Made by a program: the position numbers and the translations under genes. The notes under the pieces are model-generated. The model searched no databases, was not told where the DNA came from, and worked only from the letters and a program-made list of their open reading frames with translations. A stretch of DNA of 64,000 nucleotides, taken from contig NZ_BOOY01000006.1 of the NCBI RefSeq assembly GCF_016863475.1, forward strand, positions 1 to 64,000, given 5' to 3'. The DNA is from Spirilliplanes yamanashiensis. GTDB taxonomy: Bacteria > Actinomycetota > Actinomycetes > Mycobacteriales > Micromonosporaceae. This document shows positions 1 through 8,498 of this stretch, piece by piece; position 1 is the first letter of the stretch; every line of letters starts with the position of its first letter.

Positions 1-150
1 GCCCTGCTGACCGCCCTGCTGACCGCCCTGCTGACCGCCCTGCTGACCGCCCTGCTGGCCGCCACCCTGCTGGCCGCCCTGCTGACCGCCCTGCTGAGCG
101 CCGCCCTGCTGAGCGCCGCCCTGCTGAGCGCCGCCCTGCTGGCCGCCCTG
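1..150. repeat. 12-bp tandem repeats coding Gly-Gly-Gln-Gln
   Basis: On the + strand the unit GCCCTGCTGACC occurs four times at 1-48 and again at 76-87. It degenerates into GGCC/GAGC-ending units and 15-bp variants carrying an extra codon up to about 150. All units keep the minus-strand frame of the Gly/Gln-rich protein, so length changes would alter the tail without a frameshift. Repeat number beyond base 1 is unknown. Confidence 0.85.
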
Positions 151-519
151 GCCGCCGCGGCCGCGGGTGGTGGTCTGGCCCGCGTTCTGCATGGCCGCGT
201 TGCGGCAGCGCTGGCGCATCTGCGAGCGCGTCGGCACGCTCTGCGCGCCGTCGTCCGCGTGGTGGGTGACCTGCCCGCGGTTGGTGGTGTAGGTGCCGCG
301 CCGGGTCTCCGTGCTCCAGTTGCGGGTGGCGGAGGCGGGGGCGGCGGCGTTCTCGCACGCGGCGAGAGCACGCTGGAGGGCGCGGCGCTTCGTGCCGGCC
401 TCCGAGACCTGGGTGACGGTGACGATGGCGCCGAAGGTCACCAGGGTCGCGAGGACGGCGAGCAGGCGCCGTCGACCACTGAAGAAGGACGGTGCGCGCC
501 GGTATGACGACCTTCGCAT
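1..519 (-). CDS. Gly/Gln-repeat secreted or anchored protein, C-terminus cut by window edge
   Basis: The frame is open for 173 codons from an ATG at 519 to the window edge with no stop, so the C-terminal part is missing. AAAGG lies eight bases before the ATG. Residues 1-18 are Arg-rich, 19-36 form one hydrophobic helix (signal peptide or anchor), residues 40-118 are a polar region with two Cys (C55, C105) and a TRNWSTETRRGTYTTNRGQV stretch. From residue 120 the chain becomes Gly/Gln repeats (GGQQ and GGAQQ units) that run off the edge. It lies 74 bases downstream of the DUF4142 gene on the same strand. Secreted DUF1996 proteins of actinobacteria can have a comparable N-terminal layout, but no such domain is visible here, so the function is unknown. 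The compositional switch between residues 1-118 and the repeat tract is abrupt. Confidence 0.65.
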   Translation of the reverse strand, partial: MRRSSYRRAPSFFSGRRRLLAVLATLVTFGAIVTVTQVSEAGTKRRALQRALAACENAAAPASATRNWSTETRRGTYTTNRGQVTHHADDGAQSVPTRSQMRQRCRNAAMQNAGQTTTRGRGGQGGQQGGAQQGGAQQGGAQQGGQQGGQQGGGQQGGQQGGQQGGQQGGQQG

Positions 520-593
520 GGGAACAACCTTTCTCGCGTGCGGTGGGGTTTCTCAGGCCCCACGTTGGAGGGGCGGGCCGGGCCGGGCGCGGG

Positions 594-1364
594 CTACCGC
601 GTTCGGAAGATGCGCATCGTGCTGGCGACGCCCGCGACGAGCGCGGCGGCGAGCACGATGAGGATGACGGTGGTGTTCACGCCGCCGCGGGCTCCGGCGA
701 TCATGTTTCCGTCGATGGCCGGAGCGGCGCCCTGGGCAACGGGCTGCGGCGGCGCGGGTAGCGAGCCGTAGTCGACCAGGCCGGAACTCTCCAGCAGCGT
801 CAGGTGGGTCATCACGAACTGGTTGGCCTGCTGGGCCAGCCGCCGCACCACGTCGTTACGGGTACCGGCGCGGATGTTCGCGATCGCGGGAAAGATCTTC
901 CCGTGTGCGGAGCGCAGTCGATCGGTGTAGATCTGGTCGAACTGCGGGCCCTCCGCGTTCTTCATCTCGTTCAGCCAGGCCTGCTGCTCGATCGTCGGCT
1001 CGTTGGGCAGGGGGACGCCCAGCTTCGCCGCGGCCTCGATCGTCAGCTTGTCGAGCAGCACGTGCTGCTCGGCGATGGACTTGCCGATCTGCAGGACCTT
1101 CTCGTTCTCGGTCCGGCCGACAGTCATGTTCCCCGCCGGGATCTCCCACAGGCCGGCGAGCCGGACCTTGACGACGAAGTCCCTGTCGGCGGGTGTCAGC
1201 GCGCCCTGCCCGTTGCCGTTGGACAGCACGGTGTCCGGCGGAACGGGCGGGGCCGTGGGTGCGGCCTGAGCCGGGGAGCTCGGCGCGAGCAGGGCAACGA
1301 AAACCATTGCCGTAGTGCCGACCAGCCAGCGAAGAGGCCGGCGCGGCAAGCGAGCGGCAATCAT
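594..1364 (-). CDS. Secreted DUF4142 domain protein with C-terminal membrane anchor
   Basis: 256 aa. The N-terminus is a typical signal peptide (Arg-rich start, hydrophobic core to about residue 30, AQA cleavage site). Residues 55-200 match my memory of the DUF4142 family, a helical ferritin-like or DUF305-like fold: a TPADRDFVVKVRLAGLWEI opening, a GKSIAEQHVLLDKLTIEAA helix and a late helix with VTHLTLLE-like residues (VMTHLTLLE here). A hydrophobic segment near 230-250 followed by Arg residues suggests a C-terminal anchor, so the domain should sit outside the membrane. GGAGGTG lies eight bases before the ATG. The biochemical function of DUF4142 is not established. It may be cotranscribed with the Gly/Gln-repeat gene downstream. 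Confidence 0.85.
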   Translation of the reverse strand: MIAARLPRRPLRWLVGTTAMVFVALLAPSSPAQAAPTAPPVPPDTVLSNGNGQGALTPADRDFVVKVRLAGLWEIPAGNMTVGRTENEKVLQIGKSIAEQHVLLDKLTIEAAAKLGVPLPNEPTIEQQAWLNEMKNAEGPQFDQIYTDRLRSAHGKIFPAIANIRAGTRNDVVRRLAQQANQFVMTHLTLLESSGLVDYGSLPAPPQPVAQGAAPAIDGNMIAGARGGVNTTVILIVLAAALVAGVASTMRIFRTR

Positions 1365-1650
1365 CTTCGGTCACCTCCGACGACATTGTGGGAACGAGGG
1401 AAACGGTATTCCTGCCGGGATCGTCAACGCAATCCCGCGCCCCATAAATGAGGCATTCTTAGGTACGACTTAACAAAGATTTGTGGGCTCCGGGGCGACC
1501 CGCCGACATCGTCCGAACGGTTGATGCCGAGGGGTGGGAAAACGGCCGGAAAATTGTTGCCCGTACCCCAGATGCTGTTGTGACGAAACGCACCGAAGGC
1601 CGGGGGCGCCGGTGCGGCGCCGCCCGGCCGGCGGTGGTCAATGTGGTCTG

Positions 1651-2358
1651 TCAGTACTGGTAGTCACTGCCGGCCCCGCCGCTGCCGGACTCCTCGGACT
1701 CCGACTTCTCGTCGGAGTCGCTGCCGCCCGGCACCGGGATCGGCTTGCTGACGGGCGGCAGGCAGGTGAGGTTCTTCTTGCCGTCGGGGGAGACGACGAA
1801 CCAGGTGCCGCCGACGTTCTGGCCCCGCCACTGGCCGGCCTTCTTGTCACCGGCGTAGCGGTACAGCGGCCAGTCGCCCAGGGTCAGCTGGGTCGTGCCG
1901 TCCTTGCGCTGGACCGTGCCCAGGTCGTCGGAGGAGATGCCCTCGAGCTCGGGCTCCTCACCCTCGTTGACCAGCGCGGGGGGCCAGATCTTGGCGCAGT
2001 CGCCGTCGCAGTTGCTGGCGACGGGGTCCACGGTGTCCTTGTCGAACCGGTACAGGACCATGCCGTCCTGGTCGACGACGGCCTTGCCCATGCGGGGGAT
2101 GCTCTTGCCGACCAGCTCGGTGGTGACCTCGTCCGCGGCGAGCTCGGGGGCGGCCGCCTCCTGCTCGGCCTGCTCCTCGGTCTCCGCCTCGGGCTCGGCG
2201 CTGGGCTCGGCCTCGACCTCGTTGGCGGCGGGCTCCTGGGCGGGAGCGCCGGCGTTGTAGTCGGCGGCGTTGTAGCCGGCCGGCGCGCAGCCGGGCAGCA
2301 TGAACGCCGCGGCGATCGCACCGCCGACGACCATCAACTTTCGCTTCTCCGGAACCAC
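1651..2358 (-). CDS. Lipoprotein with COG4315/PF03640-type repeats
   Basis: I take the GTG at 2358 (AGGAGGGC just upstream), giving 235 aa; the longer frame upstream lacks a ribosome site. Residues 1-24 are a lipoprotein signal with lipobox LPGC, Cys24 being the acylated residue. A 50-residue Glu/Ala-rich acidic linker follows. The rest holds two copies of the secreted lipoprotein repeat (Lipoprotein_15): one around GKAVVDQDGMVLYRFD with a CDGDCAKIWPP Cys pair, the second around LTLGDWPLYRYAGDKKAGQW. Proteins of this family are exported and anchored outside the membrane; their role is unknown. A Ser/Glu-rich low-complexity tail ends in DYQY. It is a single-gene unit, 236 bases downstream of the sigma/anti-sigma operon end and separated from it by a terminator. 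Confidence 0.85.
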   Translation of the reverse strand: MVPEKRKLMVVGGAIAAAFMLPGCAPAGYNAADYNAGAPAQEPAANEVEAEPSAEPEAETEEQAEQEAAAPELAADEVTTELVGKSIPRMGKAVVDQDGMVLYRFDKDTVDPVASNCDGDCAKIWPPALVNEGEEPELEGISSDDLGTVQRKDGTTQLTLGDWPLYRYAGDKKAGQWRGQNVGGTWFVVSPDGKKNLTCLPPVSKPIPVPGGSDSDEKSESEESGSGGAGSDYQY

Positions 2359-2543
2359 GTGCCCTCCTGCTGCTGCTTGTTCAATGGCGTCCGTTCGGGC
2401 AGTAGTACGGAGCATGCAGGCAGACGGTTGAACAATCGGCGCGGCCATTTCACAGAAATCTCATGAACCTGTGGAGCCCCACGCGCCGTCGACGGCTCCG
2501 ACACGCACCGTACGCAATTCGCCGGCCGTGCCCCGAAACGGAA

Positions 2544-2571
2544 GAACGCCCGACCGACCGGCCGGGCGTTC
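2544..2571 (-). terminator. Rho-independent-type hairpin after the sigma/anti-sigma operon
   Basis: GAACGCCCG at 2544-2552 pairs perfectly with CGGGCGTTC at 2563-2571 around a 10-base loop. Read on the minus strand it follows the anti-sigma stop by 24 bases and is followed by a short T-rich run (TTCCGTTTCG). Confidence 0.7.
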
Positions 2572-2594
2572 CTCGTCGTGATGTTCGTTTTCGG

Positions 2595-3365
2595 TCAGGG
2601 CACCCGGACGAGCGTCTCGGCGGCGCCGTTGTCGCCGATCTTCTGCACCTGCACGTGGGCGATCTGGTCCCGCTTCAGCGCGGTGACCGCGGTGAGGGTC
2701 AGCGGCTGCGGCTGCTCCGCCGTGCCCCAGCCCTTCTCGCCGACCGTCCAGGTGGACAGCACCTCCTGGCCGCCGTCGGTGCGCACCGCGACGAGCCGGC
2801 AGGTGAGCGGGCCCTGGATGTTGGAGATGGCGAACGTGACCTCGGTGCCGAAGTCCCGCGGCTCGAAGCCCGCGTCGACCCGCACCCGGGTGCGCGGGTC
2901 GGACCCGCCGACCCGGTCCGTGGGCAGGTCGGGACCGCCGATGCCGCCGTCCGGGTCGTCCAGTGGCGGCAGCGTCGCCGTGTCACCCGGCGCCTGCGCC
3001 ACCGTGTTGTCGGCCGGCGCGAACCAGCGCGACCCGGCGAACGTGGCGCCCACCGCGAGGACCGCGAACGCGACCACCGCCGCGGCCAGCGAGTACAGCT
3101 TCCGGCTCTGCGCCCGCCGCCGATCCTGCGCGACCGCGCCGATCATCCGGGTGAGCACGATGCCGTCCCGCCGGGACTGCTCGGTCGCCACCAGGCTGTC
3201 GGCGTCGATGTCGGCGAGGACGTCGACCACCGGCAGCATCGACTCCAGCTCCATCGCGCACGACGGGCAGTCGACGAGGTGGGCCTCGAAACGGTCCGCG
3301 TCACGCTCGTCCAGCACGCCCAGCGCGTACGCGGCGACGTCGAAATGCTGCTGGTCCTGGTTCAC
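2595..3365 (-). CDS. Membrane anti-sigma factor, zinc-finger (ZAS/RskA-like)
   Basis: 256 aa. The N-terminal cytoplasmic part has the zinc-associated anti-sigma motif HxxxCxxC (H29, C33, C36) after a helix containing DVAAYALGVLD. A single membrane helix spans about residues 91-111, followed by an extracellular domain of about 140 residues rich in Gly/Pro/Asp and beta segments (RskA C-terminal type). It should bind the sigma factor encoded immediately upstream and release it on an envelope signal, probably through regulated proteolysis; that mechanism is known for the family, not shown here. The GTG start overlaps the sigma stop by four bases (GTGA), which implies translational coupling and balanced amounts of the two proteins. 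Confidence 0.9.
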   Translation of the reverse strand: MNQDQQHFDVAAYALGVLDERDADRFEAHLVDCPSCAMELESMLPVVDVLADIDADSLVATEQSRRDGIVLTRMIGAVAQDRRRAQSRKLYSLAAAVVAFAVLAVGATFAGSRWFAPADNTVAQAPGDTATLPPLDDPDGGIGGPDLPTDRVGGSDPRTRVRVDAGFEPRDFGTEVTFAISNIQGPLTCRLVAVRTDGGQEVLSTWTVGEKGWGTAEQPQPLTLTAVTALKRDQIAHVQVQKIGDNGAAETLVRVP

Positions 3366-4042
3366 TCTGTCACCCCCCGCTGCTGCAGTGCCGTGCGCAG
3401 CGCGCGCAGAGCGTAGTACACACGGGACTTCGCGGTGCCCAGCGGGAGGTTCAGCACCTCGGCCGCCTCGGGCACCGTCCGCCCGCGGAAGTAGGTCTCC
3501 ACCAGGATCTCCCGGTGGGACTGGCTCAGGGTCTTCAGCGCGTCGGTGACCGTCATCAGCCGCAGCACCCGGTCGGTGTCGTCCGCGGTGCTGGGGAAGC
3601 TCTCCAGCTCGCGGTCGTACGTCTCCGTCGGGCGGGCACTGGTGGACCGGTGGTCATCGATGGCGATGCGGCGGGCGACCGTGACGAGCCAGGGACGCAG
3701 CGACTGCTGGCCCTGCGCACCGAGGCGGTGCGCGTTGCGCCAGGCACGCAGCAGGGTCTCCTGCACGATGTCCTCGGCGCGCTGCCGGTCGCCGCCCGTC
3801 AGGCGCAGGACGAACATCAGCAGCGGTCCGGCGTGCTCCTCGTAGAGCATCCGGACGAGGGTGTCCTCATGGCTCGGCGCGGACGGCCCGGCCTCGTGGC
3901 GGGGAACCTGTCGCGACGTCACGGACTCATCTTGTCCACTGCTGCGCCCCCCGTCGAGAGCCTGCCATCGCCCACCGGATCGCTGCTGGGTCATCACGCA
4001 CACCCTGTCCGGCGTGAGCCGTTCGACGGCCATCGACCGCAT
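3362..4042 (-). CDS. ECF RNA polymerase sigma factor (sigK/sigL-like group)
   Basis: 226 aa from the ATG at 4042, chosen because AGGAGG lies five bases upstream; upstream in-frame ATGs have no ribosome site and later ones (3994, GTG 3922) have weak ones. Region 2 covers about residues 60-125 (LYEEHAGPLLMFVLRLTGGD, AEDIVQETLLRAWRN, RPWLVTVARRIAIDDHRS) and region 4 about 165-220 (LSQSHREILVETYFRGRTVPEAAEVLNLPLGTAKSRVYYA, a helix-turn-helix). The first 55 residues are a disordered extension not typical of ECF sigmas. The partner is the overlapping ZAS anti-sigma gene. The regulon cannot be read from the window; the lipoprotein and DUF4142 genes next door are plausible but untested targets. Confidence 0.92.
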   Translation of the reverse strand: MRSMAVERLTPDRVCVMTQQRSGGRWQALDGGRSSGQDESVTSRQVPRHEAGPSAPSHEDTLVRMLYEEHAGPLLMFVLRLTGGDRQRAEDIVQETLLRAWRNAHRLGAQGQQSLRPWLVTVARRIAIDDHRSTSARPTETYDRELESFPSTADDTDRVLRLMTVTDALKTLSQSHREILVETYFRGRTVPEAAEVLNLPLGTAKSRVYYALRALRTALQQRGVTE

Positions 4043-5052
4043 TGAAACCTCCTGCCGGAGCCACCTCCGTCCTCCCAAGTACGGACGCCGGCGCGGGATT
4101 GGATCGATGCGTGGCGGGAATTTTCCGCGGCGCCGATGCCGCAGCTCTGGCCGTCACACACGGTCACGGTTTCCTCCGGGGGAGTATGGCCACGCGGGCG
4201 GGGGAACGCGCGCGGCGGACCGGCGCGGCCCAGCGGGCCGGCGCGGCGGTACGTGCTGGAAATGCGGACTGAAGCGACCATCAGCCCAGCTCGCGGCCCA
4301 TGACCACAGACGGGGCGGACGGGCCGGGGTACGCGTCGGGGGGACGGATCCGGTACACGCTCCATAGCAGGTCACAAATTGATCAACCAGGACTCGTGAA
4401 TACTACTCGTGAAATCCGGCCCACCACACGACCGAGCCGGACGGTCACCCTCACCCGTCCAGCCGACACCCCCCACCACCCGGCCGCCGGTCCATCCTGA
4501 TCTCCGCCCTTTCCGCCCGCCGGCCCGCCCGGCCCCCGGCCCGCCCGGCCCACGGCCCACCCGGCCCGCCCGACCCGGGCCCGCCTGCCCGGCCTTCCCG
4601 GCCCGGTACCCCGGCGCCCGCGACCACCGTCCGGCAGAAGGCCCGCTGCGGGCAGGGCCAGGCCCCGCGGAGAGGCGGACGGGGTGACCGTGTCGGAGCA
4701 AGAGAGACCGGCGGTGCGACCGCGCCCGGCAGAGGGCCGGCCCCGGGCAGGGCCAGGCCAAGCGGAGCGGCGGAGGGGGACCGTGCCGGAGCGAGGAGAG
4801 CCGGTGGTGCGCCCCGAGGGTCCCGGCAGCCCCGATCCCGCCGAGACGCGGCGGTGGGAAGGCTCGGGAGCACGCGATGAGGTGGCTCGTGAGGTGAATC
4901 GCCGGCCGATGCCGCGACCGGCGGACCGCTGGCCACCGCGTCGGCGTGGAAGTCCCGCCGGCCGACCGCGTGCCCGCAGACCCGCCCGGGCCCCCAACCC
5001 CAGACGCAGGGTGAGCGGCCCCGAACCCGACCCAGCGGAACGGAAAACCGGA
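4043..5052. other. 1-kb region without a recognised gene
   Basis: Long open frames cross this stretch but all give Arg/Pro/Gly-rich translations without family features, as expected of GC-rich noncoding DNA. The left part (4043-4400) must hold the promoter of the sigma operon. An ACTCGTGAA direct repeat (4392-4400 and 4405-4413) sits in the only AT-richer patch. 4500-4620 is a CCCGGCC-type low-complexity tract. 4630-4811 is a tandem duplication described separately. Confidence 0.6.
4630..4811. repeat. Imperfect tandem duplication, about 90 bp per copy
   Basis: Copy 1 (4630-4720) and copy 2 (4726-4811) share the order CCGGCAGA, GGGCAGGGCCAGGCC, GGAGCGGCGGA-like, ACCGTG-CGGAGC and CCGG-GGTGCG with scattered substitutions and a few indels. 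The copies are out of phase with any plausible gene. It could be a noncoding duplication or a decayed coding repeat; no function is evident. Confidence 0.55.
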
Positions 5053-6015
5053 TCAGCGCCCAGCGGAAGTAGCAGCCGTCAGAGCCCGATGCAACAACCG
5101 GGCATCCCCGAGCAACCCCCGCAACCGCCGCTCCAACCCGGCGATCGGCACGAGATTCTGCGGCGCCCGAGGGTCCTTGTACGCCGACGAAGCGAACCGA
5201 GGCAGAGCGGCCTGCGACAACTGCGCCAGCGAAACCGCCTCGGGCACGTCGAGGTCGGGAGAGCACTCCACCCGCACGATGCCCGCCCACGGCGCCCCGG
5301 CCCGCCCCGGCAGCCGCAGGTACCAGGACCAGCCGCCCCACGCGGTGCCCAGCCCGAACACGGGGGTGCGCTGCCCGGCGGTCAGGGAGGTGACGACCTG
5401 GGTCAGCGCGGGCGGCAGGTACTGGCTGTGCTGGGTTTTCACGTAGCCGATGGTGCGCGGCAGCTGGCGCCGGTTGCGCAGGGGGCCGTCGACGACGAGC
5501 AGGTCGGCGCCGTCGCGGGCGGCGCCGGAGACCTCGACCTCGAGGGCGGTCAGGGGGCCCTGGACGGCGGCGGGGAGCTTGCTGGCCTCGCCGGTGCCGC
5601 TGACCCGGCGCAGGGTGTACCGGATGGTGCCGGCCACGACGTCCTCGGCGCTGGGGCTGGCGGTGAACAGGCCGCGCTCGACGCGGGCGCCGGCGAGTTC
5701 GGCGGCGCCGCGGCGCAGGTCGCAGCGGACGACGCCGGCGGCGTAGGAGGCGGCGAGGCCGGCGTAGGAGGAGCCGTCGTCCTCGGCGGTCCACAGGCCG
5801 GCGTCGATGCGGCGGACGCCGTCGACGAGCAGGACGACGTCGGGGCAGGTGACGCCGGGGGCGGGGTCGAGGGGGCGCCACTGGGCGGCGGGCAGTTCGA
5901 CGTCGGGCTGGATCTGGGCGGTGCTCGGGGTGACGGGCCCGTCGGCGCCGTTGCCGCCCTCCAGGGAGGCGCCGTACGCCGGGTCCCAGGCGTCGACGAA
6001 CAGCCGTGCGGTCAC
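5053..6015 (-). CDS. nurA: NurA-like nuclease
   Basis: 320 aa from a GTG that overlaps the sbcC stop by four bases (GTGA). The pattern fits the NurA fold (RNase H-like 5'-3' nuclease that works with the HerA translocase): a first acidic motif LLVDGVRR (D65), a second LLVVDGPLR (D176), a lysine motif GYVKTQH (K193), and a C-terminal region where an RVEC strand is followed by APQNLVPIAGLERRLRGLLGD. The acid-acid-Lys order matches the metal-binding motifs of the family. It is the last gene of the herA-sbcD-sbcC-nurA run, the same four functions clustered in archaeal resection operons. Sequence similarity to archaeal NurA is low by eye, so the assignment rests on motifs plus context. Profile comparison with PF09376 would settle it. 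Confidence 0.68.
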   Translation of the reverse strand: MTARLFVDAWDPAYGASLEGGNGADGPVTPSTAQIQPDVELPAAQWRPLDPAPGVTCPDVVLLVDGVRRIDAGLWTAEDDGSSYAGLAASYAAGVVRCDLRRGAAELAGARVERGLFTASPSAEDVVAGTIRYTLRRVSGTGEASKLPAAVQGPLTALEVEVSGAARDGADLLVVDGPLRNRRQLPRTIGYVKTQHSQYLPPALTQVVTSLTAGQRTPVFGLGTAWGGWSWYLRLPGRAGAPWAGIVRVECSPDLDVPEAVSLAQLSQAALPRFASSAYKDPRAPQNLVPIAGLERRLRGLLGDARLLHRALTAATSAGR

Positions 6016-8498
6016 AGGCCCGTCCTCTCCACCCGCGCGGAGCGGGCGTCCTTGCTGACGACGTAGCGGACCGGCACCCGGTCGGCGAGGGCCGGGACGT
6101 GGGTGACGACGCCGACCATCCGGTCGCCGCGGGCGGCCAGGTTCTCCAGGGTCGCGGCGACCGTGTCGAGGGTGGCGGCGTCGAGGGTGCCGAACCCCTC
6201 GTCGAGGACGATGGACTCGAGGCTGGCGGCGGTGGTGGACATGCCGGCGAGCTGTTCGGACAGGGCCAGCGCCAGGGCCAGCGACGCCTGGAACGTCTCG
6301 CCGCCGGACAGGGTGCGCACGCCGCGGCGCAGGCCGGCGTCGTGGTGGTCGACGACGAAGAACTCGCCCTTGTCGTGGACGAGGTCGTACTGGCCGGACG
6401 ACAGCTCGCGCAGGATGCGGGAGGCGCCGTCGACGAGCAGGTCGAGGGCCTCCTCCAGCAGCCACCGTTCGAAGTTGTTGGCCCGCAGGTGCCCGGCGAG
6501 GGACTTGGCGACCTGGCCGTCGCGGTCGTGGGCGGCGCGGGTGGCGCGCAGCTCGGCGGCCTGCTCGCGGCGTTCGACGAGGCGGCGGTGCAGGGCGTCG
6601 GCGCGTTCGGCGGCGACGGCGGCGGCCCGGACGAGGTCGGCGTCGGCGGCGCGGGGCGGCTCGACCTCGGCGCCGGCGAACAGCGCGAGGATGGTGTCGC
6701 GGGCCCGCACCGTGGAGCCGCGGGCGTCGGCCACGGCGGCCTCGGCGTCGGCGCGGCCGGTGCGGCGGGCCTCGCGCTCGTCGTCGGCCCAGCCGACCAG
6801 GACGCGCCACGCGCCGGCGACGTCGTCGCGGTCGGCGGGTGGTGGGCCGAGCCGGCCGACGCGGTCGCGGGCGGCGTCGAACGCCTTCCACGCCCGGCGC
6901 AGCTGGGCCTCGGCCTGCTCGGCGGTGGCCTGCGCCCGGCGCTGCGCCTCGCGGGCGGTGCGCACCGCGGACCCGGCGGCGTCCAGCTTCTCCTGCAGGG
7001 CCGTCGCCTCGGCGAGCCGCCGGCGCAGGGCGGCCTCGCCGGGGGACTCGGCCAGCACGGCGGCGATCTCGCGAAGCCGGGCCGCCTCGGAGTCGTGCTG
7101 GGCGCGCTTGCGGTCGAGGCCGCGTTCGGTCTCGCGGGCGACGGCCTCGCGCTGCTTGAGCGCCGTGACCGCCTTCTCCCAGACGGCCTTGGCGGCCTCG
7201 CCGGCGGTCTTCGCCGCCGCCACGGCCGAGCCGTGCGGCACGGCGGGGACGTCCGCGACGGGCTGCTCGCAGACCGGGCAGGGCTCGCCGGCGGTCAGGT
7301 GGGCGCGCAGCGCGGCGGCCCGGTCGACGGCGCCGGCCTCGGTGTACGCGGCGCGGGCCCGCTCCAGGTCGGCGCCGGCGGCGGCCTCCTGCGCGCGGGC
7401 CAGGTCGACGGCGGCCGCGGCGGCGGTGTGCTCCACCTCGGCGGCCTCCACGGCGCCGGCCAGCCACGACACCTGCTCGGTGAGGGCGGCGTGCTCGGCG
7501 TGCCGGTCGAGCAGCAGCCGCAGCTGGGCGGTCTCGGCGGCGGCGGCGACCTCGCCGCGCAACTTCTCCTCGCGCTCCTCGGCGCTGCGCACGGCCGCGG
7601 CGGCGTCGGCGGCGGTGACCCGGGTGGCGAGCACCGCCCCGGCCACGTCGGCGACGTCGCCGGGGGCACGCACGCCCGCGAGCAGGGTCAGTTCGGCGTC
7701 GATGGCGGCGAGGGCGTCGCGGGCGGTCTCGGCGTCGCGTTCGGCGGCGCGCAGCCGCGGCACCGCCTCCTCGACGGCGGCGGTCAGCTCGTGCAGCCGG
7801 GCCGCCCGGGCGGCGGCGGAGTCGACGGCCTCGTCGGAGGCGTCGGCCAGCCCGCCGAGCACCTGGTCGGCGGCGGTGACGTGGGCGGCCGCGGCGGTGG
7901 CCCGGTCGGCGGCGCGCTTCTGCACCGACTCGTACACGTGCAGGCCGAGCAGGTTGACCAGGATCTGCTGGCGGACGGCCGGCTTGGCGTGCAGGAAGTC
8001 GGCGAACTGGCCCTGCGGCAGCACCACGCAGCTGGTGAACTGCTCGTACGGCAGCCCGACGGCCTCCAGGATCGCGGCGTCCATCTCGGCGGGGGTGCCG
8101 GCGAGCACCTCGCCCAGGTCGTCGAGGCTCATGCCGGTGTCGAGGCGGGTGACGTCGAAGTCGCTGCCCATGAGCTGCAGGCCCGCCGCGGCGGTCTTCA
8201 CGTTGCCGCGGCCGTCGCGGCGCACCACCCGGGTGGCGACGTAGCGCTCGCGGGCCGACTCGAACACCAGCCGCACCCGGGCCTCGGTGGCCGACGGGGC
8301 GAGGGCGTTGCCGATGCCGCGGGTGCCGCCCCAGCGCGGCACCGTGCCGTACAGCGCGAAGCAGATCGCGTCGAGGATGGTGGACTTGCCGGAGCCGGTG
8401 GGCCCGACGAGGGCGAAGAAGTCGGCGTCGGTGAAGTCGAGCGTGGTCTCCTCACGGAACACCGTGAAGCCGGCGAGATCGAGCCTGATGGGCCTCAT
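6012..8498 (-). CDS. sbcC: SbcC/Rad50-type SMC ATPase of the Mre11-Rad50 complex
   Basis: 828 aa. Walker A GPTGSGKST is at residues 32-40, right after the typical RPIRLDLAGFTVFREETTLDF opening. The middle is a long Ala/Glu/Arg coiled coil interrupted by the zinc-hook CPVC, through which two molecules dimerise. Near the C-terminus are the ABC signature LSGGETFQASLALALALSEQ and Walker B ESIVLDEGFGTLD. With the nuclease encoded upstream (ATGA overlap at 8495-8498) it should form the MR complex that binds, tethers and opens DNA ends and clears blocked or hairpin ends. It is shorter than E. coli SbcC because the coiled coil is shorter, as usual for actinobacteria. Confidence 0.95.
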   Translation of the reverse strand: MRPIRLDLAGFTVFREETTLDFTDADFFALVGPTGSGKSTILDAICFALYGTVPRWGGTRGIGNALAPSATEARVRLVFESARERYVATRVVRRDGRGNVKTAAAGLQLMGSDFDVTRLDTGMSLDDLGEVLAGTPAEMDAAILEAVGLPYEQFTSCVVLPQGQFADFLHAKPAVRQQILVNLLGLHVYESVQKRAADRATAAAAHVTAADQVLGGLADASDEAVDSAAARAARLHELTAAVEEAVPRLRAAERDAETARDALAAIDAELTLLAGVRAPGDVADVAGAVLATRVTAADAAAAVRSAEEREEKLRGEVAAAAETAQLRLLLDRHAEHAALTEQVSWLAGAVEAAEVEHTAAAAAVDLARAQEAAAGADLERARAAYTEAGAVDRAAALRAHLTAGEPCPVCEQPVADVPAVPHGSAVAAAKTAGEAAKAVWEKAVTALKQREAVARETERGLDRKRAQHDSEAARLREIAAVLAESPGEAALRRRLAEATALQEKLDAAGSAVRTAREAQRRAQATAEQAEAQLRRAWKAFDAARDRVGRLGPPPADRDDVAGAWRVLVGWADDEREARRTGRADAEAAVADARGSTVRARDTILALFAGAEVEPPRAADADLVRAAAVAAERADALHRRLVERREQAAELRATRAAHDRDGQVAKSLAGHLRANNFERWLLEEALDLLVDGASRILRELSSGQYDLVHDKGEFFVVDHHDAGLRRGVRTLSGGETFQASLALALALSEQLAGMSTTAASLESIVLDEGFGTLDAATLDTVAATLENLAARGDRMVGVVTHVPALADRVPVRYVVSKDARSARVERTGL

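Noticed and set aside
1-150. CRISPR-like array of short repeats
   Set aside because: Units are 12-15 bases without spacers and stay in the coding frame of a Gly/Gln-rich protein.
5053-7467. Longer version of the NurA-like protein (804 aa)
   Set aside because: The first 480 residues are a shadow of sbcC; the GTG at 6015 with a GTGA overlap is the natural start.
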